A stretch of DNA of 64,000 nucleotides from Diadema setosum (GCA_033980235.1 CM067075.1:12250292-12314291); one strand, 5' to 3'. Shown: positions 12,201-26,872, numbered from the stretch's first letter. Program-made: numbers and translations. Notes: generated by a model from the letters alone, not told the origin.

Positions 12201-15200
12201 CTGACCAAGAATTGTTGTTTTTTTAAATGAAAAAATAACAGTCGAGTAAAAACATATGAACTTTTTTTTTTTTGGGGGGGGGGGTGGAATTTAAAGTAAC
12301 GACTTCACTAACTCTGCATTAAACAGCGAGAGGAATGTGCATACCTGCAGTTGTTCTTGCTTGTGTCGGAGCAGCCGTTGTTGTGGATGGAGCAGCAGAC
12401 GATGTTCCTTCTGTAAACAGATATATCGAAGAGAAAACGATATTTTCATAGTCGACGCCTGAAACAATATTATGAGTATCACGTAAGTACATGAGGGAGG
12501 GACTACTTTTCTGACCTTATTGTATCTTTTTAAGTGGCATCACAATATCTTTCCGAATCAGTTACATGGCACTGGTCCTGATATGTATATTTCAAATGGT
12601 ATAACCTTTTAGGTACTGAGATATGTGTTTGGTTTATCAAATGGATATCTTCTTGGTCCCTTGCTGGATGAAAATCAAGGTATCAGCGAATTTCCAGTAA
12701 ACCAAAATAAGTAAGAAAATCAATTGACAATTTGAAATGGTACACAATAAGATCTAAAAAATACAGACTGTACACACGAAGATAAAAAAGTAACACAAGG
12801 TGAGTGAAATGTACATGTTCATTACCTGTAGTTGTTGTTGCTTCTGTTGGAGCAGCCGTTGTTGTCGCTGGACCAGTAGACGAAGTCCCTTCTGTGCGCA
12901 AAGTTATTGCATTTAATGGGAATGTGTCATTTTACAGCTTGACCTTGTACATGTCATCACTTAAAGGAGATATGCTTCAAAAGACATTTCATACCACTTT
13001 CAATATAAATGAAACTTTTGCCTTAATTGACAAGATTTAATTCAGACAGGATTCAGTGGTGAGCGCGCTTAATTGTGCGGTTTGGTGCCTAGTAGTATTA
13101 AATGGTATTACTTTGCGCATGAACAATCAAATGCCTGACAAAGCTCTGACCTCAGCAATGTATCGACATTTTTGACGAAGACAGCAAATTCAGACTTGAA
13201 AGTATGAAACTTTACCTGTAGGCGAGGTGCCTCTTGTGGTTGGAGCTTCAGTAGGTCCTGGGTTGAGAGGCAAGTGTGAAAGCAATAAGAATAACTCATG
13301 CACCCATGGTAACTGCTTTTCCATAACCCGATGAATCGAATGAGATGCAATAACATATGTTAATCAATAACATCATGAACTGAACCAGAACCGGATGTGA
13401 TATCAATAAGGACCAACACATACAGGGTTTTATTGGACAAAAGAAGAATGGGTTTCAATGCTCTTTGCGTCGACTTTTTGTTTCCAGAATCACTTAGCAT
13501 AATTACGTTTTAGTTGAATACTGAACATCTTTAACTGAACCCACGTTCAAAAGATATTTTCATATTGAAGTAGGGTCTTGATATGATGTCAGCAGACCAC
13601 ACTTACCCTGGCAGCCGTAGACTTGGATCGTATCTCCCAGACTAAGTTCAGTTCCAAAAGTCACTTGGAAAGCCCGAACAGGTCCCAATTCAGATGGGAG
13701 CCAGAGGTTTGTTGAAGTAGTGTCACTCAAAGTAAATGTTACTTCGCCCTGTGCAGGAAGTATTACAAAAGTGGACAGTGTATCGATATGTTTTGTGTTC
13801 TCCACACAAACACAATAGTCTATATAACGAGACAAGTGCTAAAAATGTTTATGACGGGACCCAGTGGAAGCGAACTTCTTTCTGTGGTGACAGTCTCCCT
13901 CTCTCATAATCATTATTGTAGTAGGCAACGTTCTACTTTCTCGTTTGTTATGTCATTGGGGAAAGTGCTGTTACGCATAATGACAATTGCTATATGTATA
14001 TTTTACTTACTGTGCATACTATGTTTTGATTTGCCTACAGTACATGTGGAAAGAAATTACAAGAGAAATGAAACCAAACCAGGAAAAACACATATATCGC
14101 AAAATGCAACATTTACGAAATCGATTATCTATTGAGAGTTAGTTTTTGCCCCGCCTCCTGCGTTTCCGCACAGGCAGAAAAGGCAGCTCTGTTCTATCAT
14201 GGAATTGAGAATGATGATCTGCTTATAGAGTTTCACCTCGGTCTCTGAATCTCCCGATCCAGAACCAGAGAGGTCACCAGATCCCGAGTCTGCGTTTTCG
14301 GCAAGAACGGTAATCCATTCGTCTCCTTCAGCCCGCTTGATCCTGAATACTACTGTGGTCGTTGTAGGGAAGCTGTTGGCAGGTACTTTGATTCCAGTGA
14401 TAGTTGTAGGCTGACTGAAGCTGGCTTCGTATGTCAAGGGACTCACTGACTGCAATGGCTCCTGTGGCTCGTAGCATTCTGAAAGCAAAGTTAAGATACT
14501 TGACGTAACCTACTTGTGAATTTTCTTCCATATAAAAACGTTAAGGTGCAATTGATACGGACGTTTTTATTCCTTTTTTTTTTTAATTCAAGTTCTTGTT
14601 ATCTAGGCCTACTTGTATTTACCATGCAAGAAGTGAAGAAAATACTTGTATTGCTGTAATGGCTCAAGGAAATCCATAACGGATAAGCCAAAGAACAAAA
14701 TATAGAATTGAACGGGCATATAAATGACCTTTTTTTTTATTGCCAAAGTGCAGCACGGTAATTGTAGAAATCACTTATCTGAAATATCCAAAAACAAAAT
14801 AAAACAAGCGAAACCAATCAGACAATTGGACTCGTTTGGATGTTATCGTGTCGAAATGATGGAAATTAGTAATGTTAATCTCTGTCTTATTAAGAGGACT
14901 TATTTTGTATTTTCTTGATATTATATTCTTCACATTATAACATTAGGAAAGAAAAAAATATTTTGTGAAGGAATATCCTGAGCATTTTGACAACAGTCAA
15001 TGGTCTCCTGGTATTCTGAATTTGACTGCAAGGGAAATTAGGTCGAAACCAAAATAATATAAGCTTGAATATCTTGACATTGTCTGTCGTCTACTCATGT
15101 CTACAATGTGCAGAATAGAATTCGGTTCATTGCATCAAAGTGACGGGGAAATTGTTTGAAAGGATTACCTGGTGCTGATGTTTGCTCTATTGCTGAAGTG

Positions 15201-17401
15201 GTAATAGATGTGGTTGTTGGTTGAGTCGGCCGAGTCGGCCGAGTCCTGGGGGTTGTGATTTCTGTAACAAGAAGAAATGCATTTTTAACTAGACGTTTGA
15301 AGAGTTAAACCAAGCAATCCAAAAAGAATACGCCGAAGTAAGATATGAGGGAGAGACCTAGCTTTTACGGTTTCGTTCTTCCACAATTTTAAATTCAGCA
15401 ATAGTTTAAAAGCTGTAAATGAAACTTACCTGACTGACCAAGAGTTGTTGTTCCTGAAAAAAAAAAATAACGATAAAGAAGAGGAACATTACCCCTTAAT
15501 CACTCAGACCATCATTTGGAAAGGATATGTGAGTTATCATAGTATTTACATTCAAATACATGCACTACATTCAATCCACTTCGGTACTGACATCTTGCTT
15601 GTCTCTCTCTCATATAACAGCATTGCTCTGATATTAGTCTCGATTTCCTGAATACAGTTTGTTTGGTCTTTTGACTACTTTTACTTTAACTGGATGTTTG
15701 GAATATTGTAGTCCCACAAAAACTGAAAATCAAACGCGAAACAGGTGTGGTGTCACCATTTCTGCGGCTAATGTTGAGAAGCTAGAAACTCATGGTGTTG
15801 AGGAGAACGAATTTCAAGTGTAAAATTCCTCAAAAATCACCGAATAATTCAGCTCTTTTAAATACTGTTTATCATGTATATAAAAGACAAAGAAGAGTTT
15901 TAGATGTGATAAAGGACCTGCTCAATTACTGCAATGAAGTATTTGGATCAACAAAAAAAAAAAAAAAAATGTAGATCCTTGAGCTGTCCCTGGGCACTTT
16001 TCTTCACAGACAATTAAGCGGCTCAAAGCAGCAGGTCAATGTTGACATTTCAGGGGCGGATCCAGGAATTCGTAAAGAGGGGGAGCCTTTGCAAGCATCT
16101 TTTTTTTTAATTTTTATTTCTTTTGTTTAAAAAAAATAAAATAAAGGGGGATGGCGCTTGTTCGGTGCACTCCTGCCTGCACCCGCCACTGCATTTGGTA
16201 TCCTAAACTCTAGTGAAGTTTATCTCATTTGTCTCTCGTCTTTGCTGTGTCATTTATTTTCTAGAAAACCACCAGTATATAATGTGTCATATACTGGACC
16301 AGTGCGTAGTATACAACAGATGTAATCCTTGCCTGGGTTATGATTAGCCAATTTTGGCATTTCACGCGAATATAGCTCACCTTCTTCCTCACAGCCAATA
16401 GCCCAAACGTCCGCTGCACCACTAATGACGAAATTCGCTCGAATTCCCAGAACCAATGGTCCATCTGGGACCGGAATCTCTTCGGTCCTACCAGACCTGA
16501 AGTTTATGTGTTGTGCCTATCCAGACAACACAACGATTATGAAGGGGGAAGATTAAAAAAAAAAAGAATTGCACAATATTTCATTTTTCTTTTATGAAAA
16601 GGATACATTCTTCAGACTCGTTCGTACCGACATAATATGTAAGGACATCATTATTCCCCTTATTTCTGAAACAGTTAAGTCATTGCACTTTTATTATGCT
16701 AGGAAATGGAAATGGGCTGAATTCTCTTTGTATTTTTCTATATTGTTGTCCTGCAGTGATGACACGAACTGTTGTAGTCTTCTTACCCAGCGATGGCAGA
16801 ATCAAAAGTTGACCTGGAAAAAAAAAAAATCTTTACTTTACAAAGGATTGTCAGATTTTCTTCAAACTTCACTGATGTGCTATATACACATTACGCTGCT
16901 GTGTTCATTCCATCCTCGTAGATATTTGGGATGAATACCCCTCAAGTAAATGAACGCATGCGGCAACGGTAATTTGACACAATACACATTACAACCGAAA
17001 GAGAATGAGTATACCGTGACGATATTTGACCACGTCTGCCCATCAGTTGTGATGTCGACGTCCAGGTATGTTCCGGAAAAGCGAGGCGATTGCTCTGACG
17101 TGAATGCCAGTGCTGTCAGACGGAACTTCACATTGTGAACCAGTTCGTATACATAAAATGCACTATTTCTGGTCATTGTCCCCACCCTGTCTCGGCAAGC
17201 TGTTAGCGTAAAAGCAAGACAGAGAAAGTGTTACTAGTAATTATCAAGACTCAATTCATTAATAGAACACGATGAGTGACTCTCTGAAAAAAAAAACAAA
17301 ACCACGAACTTATCAAGGATAGTGCACAACTGAACGAAGATGAATGAAATATTCCATTCTCACAATGAAAGAGGGAGTATCAAAGATAGAGATAAAAGAA
17401 T

Positions 17402-17448
<47 letters not shown>

Positions 17449-20400
17449 ATACTCTATAATATATCTATATAAACATATTTATATATAAATTATATAATAT
17501 ATCATGTATACATATACACACCATATACACATGCACTTATACAGTTAAAACAAGTTGTCAGACGAGGACAATGAAAAGTAAGAGTAAAAGGTTATAAGCA
17601 CAACAGCTAAATTTTAACAAAATATGATGAAATTCAAGGCATTTTTTATTTCTATGTTGTGCATAAAATATTGAAAATTCAATGATTTTTTGTTCAAATG
17701 TTCAAGTTTAAAATCCAAATTATATTTGACGGATCATTATCCTGCAGTTATTCAGCAATTGTAGAATATTTTGTATTACAATTTTATAGCAGAACATTTG
17801 AATTTTGTCATTTTATTTTGTACACGATCAATGACAAATTGTGAGATGGCAGCTCACTCATTTGAATATTTATATTTAACGTTCGATTAAAAAAAAAAAT
17901 GAGTGAATCTTTAAATGTCATAAGTCATAACATTTAATCCGAATATGATCAGATATCCAGTGTTGTGTAATTCGTTTTGGATCGAAATTTGACTTGTCCA
18001 ATCAGCGGTTTCTGCTAGCAAGACTATAACTAATTGCATCACAGATGTTTTCCTGCTAATTACCTGGAGATGTTGTTGGTTCCGTTGGAGCAGCTGTGGT
18101 AGGTGAAACAGTAGAGGATATTACCTCTGAAATAGGACACATTGCATTACAAAAAAAGTAAATTCCCAAAGGGTCTTGAATTTCATCCACTATATTAAGC
18201 GTTTGATTTGCATGCGTAAACGTAGGCCAGGAAAATTAAGCTTGATATTCTTTAATTTATGCTGGTTAACAACAATTGAATTAACATCTCAAGAAGATAA
18301 TGCATGACACTGTGTTTTACGGTACAGTATGTGAATATTGGTTAAAAGATGCATTTGAATTGAAATTCAAAGAGATACAGATAAACAGAATTGGGGAGAT
18401 GACCTTGAGGAAATATCCGATGTGTAATATATAGGATTTTCAAAGAAAATTCTTGAGGTCGAACCTTACTTTACTCAGCTATATGATAATGAAAACATAA
18501 TTTCGATGTAGTAGCAATCGTCTTCCATAATTATGTTACTGGTCGTTATATGAATGTTCTAAGATCTGAGAGAATATGCAACCTTTGTTTATATTTGAAT
18601 TTCACGGGAAACGAATTTCGTTTTTAAGTGGAGGATTGAATACATTCCTTCTTACTTTAAAATCGTCCATACATTATTATGTACCTAATTCAGTGTCAAA
18701 ATACATACATTTATCAAAACTTGGGGCCAATTTTATAAAAATCATAATAACAACATTTAAAAGGTAGAGGTTTTGTAATGTAAGGATAACACACACCTAC
18801 TTGCATACACACATAAATGCATGCCTGTATATACCCTTGTCGTAAATATGCTATACTTTTTTTTTGTTATTGCTATTGTTTATATTTTGTATCAATTATT
18901 ATCACAAAAGGGGACAACAAAAATAGATAAAGTTCGAAAGTTCGATCGTTGTGTTCCCAGTGTCCTTAATTTTTATAGTCATATTTTATTGATATTGTTG
19001 CATCATGTGGCTTTTCTGTGTTTTGTTTAGTAAAATGTATTTGACTTTTTTTTTAATCGGTCCCCCCCCCCCAATCATAGTATGGTCTAAATAGATATCT
19101 CTACTTCATAATGCCCCTGATTTATCCCGGGATCTGCCGCTAAACAAGCTTGGTTTTACCAAGGCCCTGTCATATTTCAGGTACTATGACCATCCCTAAC
19201 TCTAACGTGGACAGAGTTTGTGTTTATACTGAGACAAACTGTTGCACATTCCGGTGACTCTTTCTTTAATTTAATGTTAATTTGGTATTGTATAATTGTA
19301 TGATTTTTTTTTTGGTCTGGGCTATTTTGGTGACAAATGTTAAGATAGATAAAACTAAACTTGAAATTGAAACTGAAATTGAAAAGATAAAACACCTGTT
19401 GTCGGAGCGGCTGTCGTCGGTGAAATTGTTGATACTATCAATGGTGTGGTAGTGAAAACAGGAGTTTGTTCGGGTGTCGTCCCCGGCTCCTCTGTTGGGG
19501 GAGTACCACATAAGGAAAATTAGAAACTGGCGCATGCATCAATATAGTCATGATAACCTTTGGTGCATCATGTATTGCTGAGGCGGCCCATCAAAAATTT
19601 GGAGTAGGATTTGGAGTAGCATTTGTGTCCGATGATCAACTGATGATGATGATTTTTTATTTCAGTTATGCATATGTAACTCAAAATGGTTCTGGACAAT
19701 GGCTGATAGTTTGTTTATTTTTTTCCTTTTGACACAGGTGATTGGAACAGGTTTATAAACGGAGACGGGTCATTGGTGTCCAGGTTTACCATTTTATCAG
19801 GGGCATGGGATCAGAATAGATCATGATTACTAAAGTGTTACTTAATTATCACCCATCCAAAATCTTAGTGGAGAGAGAATTTAAAAGGTCTGGACCAGCA
19901 TAAATATAGATGAATCTGAAACATTTTGTACTAAGCTTTAGGTCTTTCCCTCGACAGTAAAAATGATGTCTTTATGAATTTAGAATGGTGTTTGAACGAA
20001 AACGATAATCACAAAACACATCGATGAAATGTAAAAAAAAAAATTAACAGCCCAAAACTGTTTAAAATTCTGTATTGAAAGAATATCAAGAAGTGTCTTA
20101 GGCCTGAAACACATGTAATTACAGTTTTCTCTATGTATTGTCGAAATGTACTGTACTTAGACGGTGCAATTCCTCAACTTCGCACAAACTGTAATATTGC
20201 AAAAGAAATACAACGTAATACGAGTGGATACTATAAGGGATTATTCCCGAGGAGATCAATGACATTACTCACATACACCCAGAACATTGTTTCTCTGGAA
20301 TGCAGCCATACTTTGTAATATTCGATGCTCATGTGCAGTGATAATATTATTGCTCAAGAATATCTGAGAAAAGTCACGTGACGTTCTATTTATGATTTCA

Positions 20401-23400
20401 GCACGTAGGCAGAGGGAATGTCTACAAAAGAAGTTGTTGGGGAGGGGGTTCTGTCAAGTTTGACTCTCATGAAATCATATTTTACTGATCATACTCTTCA
20501 CATCAAAATAAAAGAGTGGGTAGGCTGTACCTATTTCTATGCATCCTCTGAAGGAGATAGTGAAATCTGAAAGGGACGGTAGATCATCTCTGCTCACAGT
20601 AACGACGAAGGACTTCACTGGTTTCAGCTGTAATCTATCCAAGGGGAACATTCCAATTTGGGTCTCTGATGGATTCACTGTACTTGACGATGGTTCGTTT
20701 GAACCGTCGTAAAACGTGATATCACTTATTTGGATGCTGCTTGGAATCTGTCCACTGGGTGAAGATGGCGTTATGGTCAAAGTTGATACCTTGACTCGCA
20801 CGTTACTGTCTCTTCCACTGAAAGTAATCTGTACGACCTTGTCCTCATCTCGCTGAGAATCTACGGTCACGCTGTCACTTTCCACAGGACCAGCTCCGCT
20901 GAAGTCATTGAGAGTTATCCTCACCGAACTGGTTGCATCGACAGGTAGCGGTTCATTACATTCACCTGCAGAATTCATGGTATAAGTTACACAATACATC
21001 CTATAATGTGAAAAAGAAATCGAATGTCATGTTGGCATCTCCGTATGGATACGGGTGACATAAATCAGAAGAGTCTATTATTTATCTTATTATTATATTA
21101 TTAGTCTTATTTATTATTTAAACATGAAAGTATGGCTGTATAAAGGTTTTTACGTTAGATTTAAGTAATGTTGTGGAGATGCAAAAACCCTAAAGTTGGC
21201 GTTGTACCTGGAGCGAGAGTTGTTGGGGCGGCTGTAGATGGTATAGCAGTGGATGGTGTTGCAGTGGTAGTGAAAGACGTTGTGGGTTGAGTTCCGGTAG
21301 TTGTCTCCACTATTTAGAACGTAATAATCACAAGGCACTGATAAAAGTATGCATCCCAATAGACTTTTAAAATATTCGACACATCAATTGTATGCATTAC
21401 CGCAGGATATCGCATGCGAAGGTACTTCCAGAGTGGCACATACCACATTGCAAAAATTATAATGTGGCATGCGAAGTTGCGTAACATCCACCAGAGACAA
21501 AAAAGAAGCAAAGAGACAATAAAATTAGCAGTACCACCAAAAAAAAAAAAAAAAAAAATATAGCTTTGATATTTTATCACGGTTCAATTTTTACACAAAT
21601 GGTTAACATTACTTTACAAAACCGGTGGTATCTTATTACGGTTATACAATGATGTGTCTAGCGTGTGTCGACAATAAATTGCCATTTGTATACAATCACA
21701 AGACGAATTTTACAGAGGAGGACTGGCTGTAGAATACATCATTAACTTGGGGGGGGGGGAGTCCTATAATAACTACCAATAATACATAAGTTATAATGTC
21801 CCCCAAGAAAATTACGATAGGATTTCTGCATTGATAACTTTCAATATGATTAAACTGTCTGAATGCTATACATTCACGGTCTAGAAACATAACATCATAT
21901 CTATATTTTGCAGAAAGTCCTATTCAAGTTGGTTAAGTATTTACAGAGAAATGTGGATCGTCGTATTGCATGTCATGGGTCGGCTTTTTCAAGTTTAGCA
22001 CGTGGATGCTCTTGGACTTGCATACTAACGTGTGAACACAATGGGCAGAACTTGAAAGGAAGGGATTCCTGACGTGCTCAACAAAACTCCTCATTTCTCT
22101 TTAACCCCTGAAGCAAATTAGATGTTGATTTCTAGAAAATATGCATAATAAGTTTAGTTTCATACTCTGAAATTGCTTTTGGATTGATTATTATTTCTAA
22201 AGTTATCATTGTGGAGTGTCCCGTGTATGTATATATATTTTTTTTTGACATACGATATATAGCTCTGATAAGGTACGGTTTGTTTAAATGTTATATGATA
22301 GTCACCTTCTGTGGTCGGTTGTTTCGTTGTCCGCGGAGCAGAAGTGGTTTCCTCTGCGATAAGGAAACAATCAAAAAAGAAACTATAAATATACCATCGG
22401 CCTGTAGGCATATGACTGGCCCTTTCAAATTAACTAAAACATCGACAGTTGGTAATAACAGTATGGATTCAACTACAGTATCAGGTTGAAAAGTGTTTAG
22501 GAGAAGCTCCGTACTGTACTCCTCACTAGTACCTTGTAACTATTTTGTAGGCGAGATCATTTACAGCTAAAATGCTTTTTACTGTTGTTTTGAAAAATCT
22601 GACTGGGCATACTCCAGAAATCTGAAAAAAAAGAACCCAATACACAGCAGCAAACATATTTGATAGACTGGGAGCTAAGAGAGTTAGAGAGGGAGATAGA
22701 TAGATAGATAGGTAGATAGATATATAGAGATAGACAGATAGAGATAGAGATAGATAGATAGATAGACTGTAGAGAAATGATCTATTCTACAGATATTGTG
22801 AATAAGTCCCAGCGGGTGTCAGTAAATGTTTCATGACAATAATTCTGGCAACATGTCCCATATCTTCAATTTCTGTAAGTGTTCTGTTATCTCATCTCGT
22901 GTGCTCTCAACTGAAAATCGGGGCAAGACGCTTTGAAAGAAGAGTAAGTGTGATGGGGAATTACCTATTTAAATGCATCCTCTGAATTGTACATGTCTCG
23001 GTGACATAGCTGTCAGTTTGTGATTGACATGGCAACCAGTGATATCAAGCATAGGTGGATTACATATCATCACATTTGCAATGAAATTTCATGAAAGTCA
23101 CCAAATTTTGTGGGATTTTAGCTAAGGTTGTAGGAAAGGCCAATGAAAATTTATCCTTCGGCTTCGTAGGGTATAAGAGTCTGCATAAAGACCAATTTAG
23201 AGAAAAATAGTTGTTGTAGTTGTTTCTTTTGTTGCTTTGCATCCACCACTACTTTTGGGTGAAGTTTGAAAGTATAGCAGATAAAACTAGAAATGTCGGT
23301 ACAGCGACTGGTTATACCCCCGCCAAACAACATTTCATAAGCTTTGGTCAAAAAACTGAGGAAGTAGTTAAATCCGCAAGATCTTTCCTTGATCTTCTGC

Positions 23401-26400
23401 CATTAATATGCCGTTACCATGGCAACGTACTTTCGGGTACTGTCGAAAAATGCGTCTTGCACATCTACAACCAAAGGCACACATCTGTACCAAGTTTCAT
23501 GGAAATTGGGCAAAAACTGAGGAAGTAGTTTGCAACACAAAATTTTCCATCATTTTGGCTCATAATATGTGAGCTGTTACCATGGCAACATTCTTTTTGT
23601 CACTGTCAAGAAATGTGTCATGCTGATCTATATCCTAAGACAAACATTCAATATGAATTCCATGAGAATTGGAAGAACACTGATGAAGCAGTTTTGCCAT
23701 GAAGCATTTTGCCCTATATTTTACCAATAACATGCCGTTACCATGGCAACGCACTTTTTGCCACTGCGGAAATATGTGTCTTGCACATTAACATATTCAG
23801 ATGAACATCTGTACCTAATTTCATAAAAATTGATCAAAAACTGTGGGAGGAGTTCGCGACGCAAGATTTGTACCCATTTTTGCCCATAATATGCCGTTAC
23901 CATGGCAACGTACTTTTGGGTACTGTCAAAAAATACGTCTTGCACATCTACAACCCAAGGCACACATCTGTGCCAAGTTTTATGGGAATCGGTTGAAAAC
24001 TGAGGAAGTAGTTCGCGACGCAAGATTTGCAACGGACCGACCGCCCGACCGCCCGACCGCCCGACCGCCCGACCGCCCGACCGACCGCCCGCCCGACCGA
24101 CCGCCCGCCCGACCGCCCGACCGTCCGCTGATTCCTATATACCCCCTTCAAACTTCGTTTGGCGGGGGTATAACTAATCAGGGAAAGACGCTTTGAAAGA
24201 AAATAATAAATGCGTTGAGGAATTACCTATTTCAATACATCCTCTGAAGGAGACAGTGAAATCTGAGAGGGACGGTAGATCAGCACTGCTCACAGTAACG
24301 ATAAATGACTTCACTGGTTTCAACTGTAATCTATCCAACGGGAACATTCCAATTTGGCTCTCTGATGGATTCACTGTACTCGACGATGGTTCGTTTGAAC
24401 CGTCGTAAAACGTGATATCACTTATTTGGATGCTGCTTGGAATCTGTCCACTGGGTGAAGATGGCGTTAAGGTCAAAGATGATACCTTGACTCGAACGTT
24501 ACTGTCTCTTCCACTAAAAGCAATTTTGACATATTTGTCTTGATCCAGCTGAGAGTCGTCGACTGTCACGCTTTCAGTTTCCACCGGACCAACTCCGCTG
24601 AAATCATCAAGTGTTATCTTCACCGAACTGGTTGCATCGACAGGAAGCGGCTCATTACATTCACCTGCGGAATTCATGGCACAAGTAACACGTTACAACC
24701 GTATGCAAGAGGGCAATGAAATGTCATCTTGGCATCCTGGTATAAATACGAGAGACTCATTTCAGAAAGAACAAATAATGCTTATCATTCATACTTTATT
24801 CAGGTTCAGTTTATTTCCATTCATCTTTATTTCTGCATTCCATTTGCAATACAATGTAACAAGTTTAAACAATATTAAAGTGTTGGCTCAACAAAAAGAA
24901 TTATTTCTCTAGGCAGCAAAACACCTTACATATATGTGTATATATATATATATATGTACATCTATTATATATATATATATGTGTGTGTGTATATATCGAT
25001 TTGAATTTATGCCATATCGTAGAAAACTCAGCGAATAAAGACTTGCAAAAAAAAGAGAAAAAAATGATCAGAAAGTAATGCAGGGGACCAACTTCATAGA
25101 CACAGTTTGACTAGGAAGATGGCCTCAGGTAAAACTTGCAACACAAAGTCAACGTAAGGTACATCCGGCTGTACTAGGGTTATCCCATCGGATATTTGCA
25201 AACAATAATGCTGTGGCGATACAAGAAGAAAGGAATTACGTGATACCTGGTGCAAGAGTGGTTGGGGCGGCTGTCGATGGCGCAGCAGTGGATGGTGTAG
25301 CTGTGGTAGTGAAAGTAGTTGGTCGTTGAGTTCCTGTGGTTGTTGCCACTGTTTTAGAGCATATCACAAGATACTCATAGCAGTTTATATCTAGACTGAT
25401 CGATCGTGATCACAACTCTCTACATCAATTTGTATGTCTCACCATTGGATATCGAAGGTATACGCACTCTCAGAGTGGCCTACTCAAAGTATGTGACATG
25501 ATTACTATAAGTAATTGCAAAAATTAACAAAACAACAAGAAAAAAAAACTAGCATGTGTGATATAACTTGGACAAAACACGGATGCGATAACACTATTGA
25601 AGAAGTAAAACAACCCTCTTAGATATTTACGGCAAAAAAAAAATGTTAAAAGTCATTTACACAAAAGCGTGATGTTTCCTCAAGGTTAAACAATAAGGTG
25701 TCTAGCTTGTGTCAATAATGAATTTCCTAGTTTTGTGAAGTCACATAATAACTTGTGAAGAGTAAGACTGACTGTGAAGTCAATTATTGACATCGAGGAA
25801 AAGAGAGAGGTCGCGCATCAACCGGAGAAACTAATAGCTTCAGTGAGGGATGAAGTTTAGGATAATCACCTTCCGCAGTCGTTTGTTGGGTTGTACGAGG
25901 AGCAGAGGTGGTTTCTTCTGTAATGCGCAAGTAATGACGAAAAAGAAGAAGATGATGATGATGAAAATATCGTTGGCTCGTAGTCAGACGACTGACTATT
26001 TTAAATGAATCTAAAGGGACTTTACAGTACTGGTTGAGGGGAGGATTCAGGTTTATAACGTTCCTAAGTGAGATGAGAAATCTCTTATGAAATATGAAAG
26101 AGCATGTAAGTTTAAGAAGGATTCAACGTTTATTTGATGAAAATTGTTTTTCAAATGGCTGAGATATCAAAACAGGGATGATAATAAAAGGCGGCAGCCA
26201 CGCCTTTTATTAGGATCTCTTTGTTTCACCTTGTTTTTTGTTATCTCAGTCATTTCAAAACCAATTTTCATCAAATAAACTTTTGAATCCCCTTAGAATT
26301 GTATGCTCTTTGGCATCTCATAGAGTGGTTTCTGAATATCTTGCAAAACATTAAAAGCTAGATCCTCACCTCAACCAGAACTGTACAGTCCCTTTAAACA

Positions 26401-26789
26401 TTGCAAGGTTATTATGAACAAAATGCCTTTAACTCAAGTGACTCTGATTAGATTTGGCAGAGATTTTTTTTTTTTTTTTGGTTTAATTAGGGCAAGATTG
26501 AGGTATAATATGAAACGTGAACAACTTTTACCGAGCTGTACGGTAGCAGGTTTAAAAGTGTATATAGGAGGAGCTCCGCTTTCTACTCATAACATTCATG
26601 ACATTGTAATTGTTTAGTGGGCAGAATTCCTCATAATGAAAAAAAAAAAGAGAGGGTTTGAACTGATGTTTTGAAGTAACTGACCGAGCATACTCTATGT
26701 ACTTGGGGAAGAAAGGAATAATATACATAGCAAATGTAATAGATTGAGGTAGCAAGAGAGATTGACCTGAGACAGAGAGAGAGATCGCC

Positions 26790-26872
<83 letters not shown>

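Noticed and set aside
16745..16818. Possible 27 nt exon (ccag|GTCAAC ... CTGG|GTAAGA) between the halves of the diverged domain
   Set aside because: It fits only a phase 2 to 2 junction, while the flanking exons join in phase 0 without it; no homologous exon in the M1 copies.
24033..24125. CRISPR-like or other spaced repeat array
   Set aside because: Units are contiguous short GC-rich words without unique spacers, inside a transposon of an animal genome.
23843..24196. 117-residue + open frame with Arg/Pro/Asp repeats
   Set aside because: Translation of the transposon's CCGACCGCC satellite; frame is open only because the repeat has no stops.
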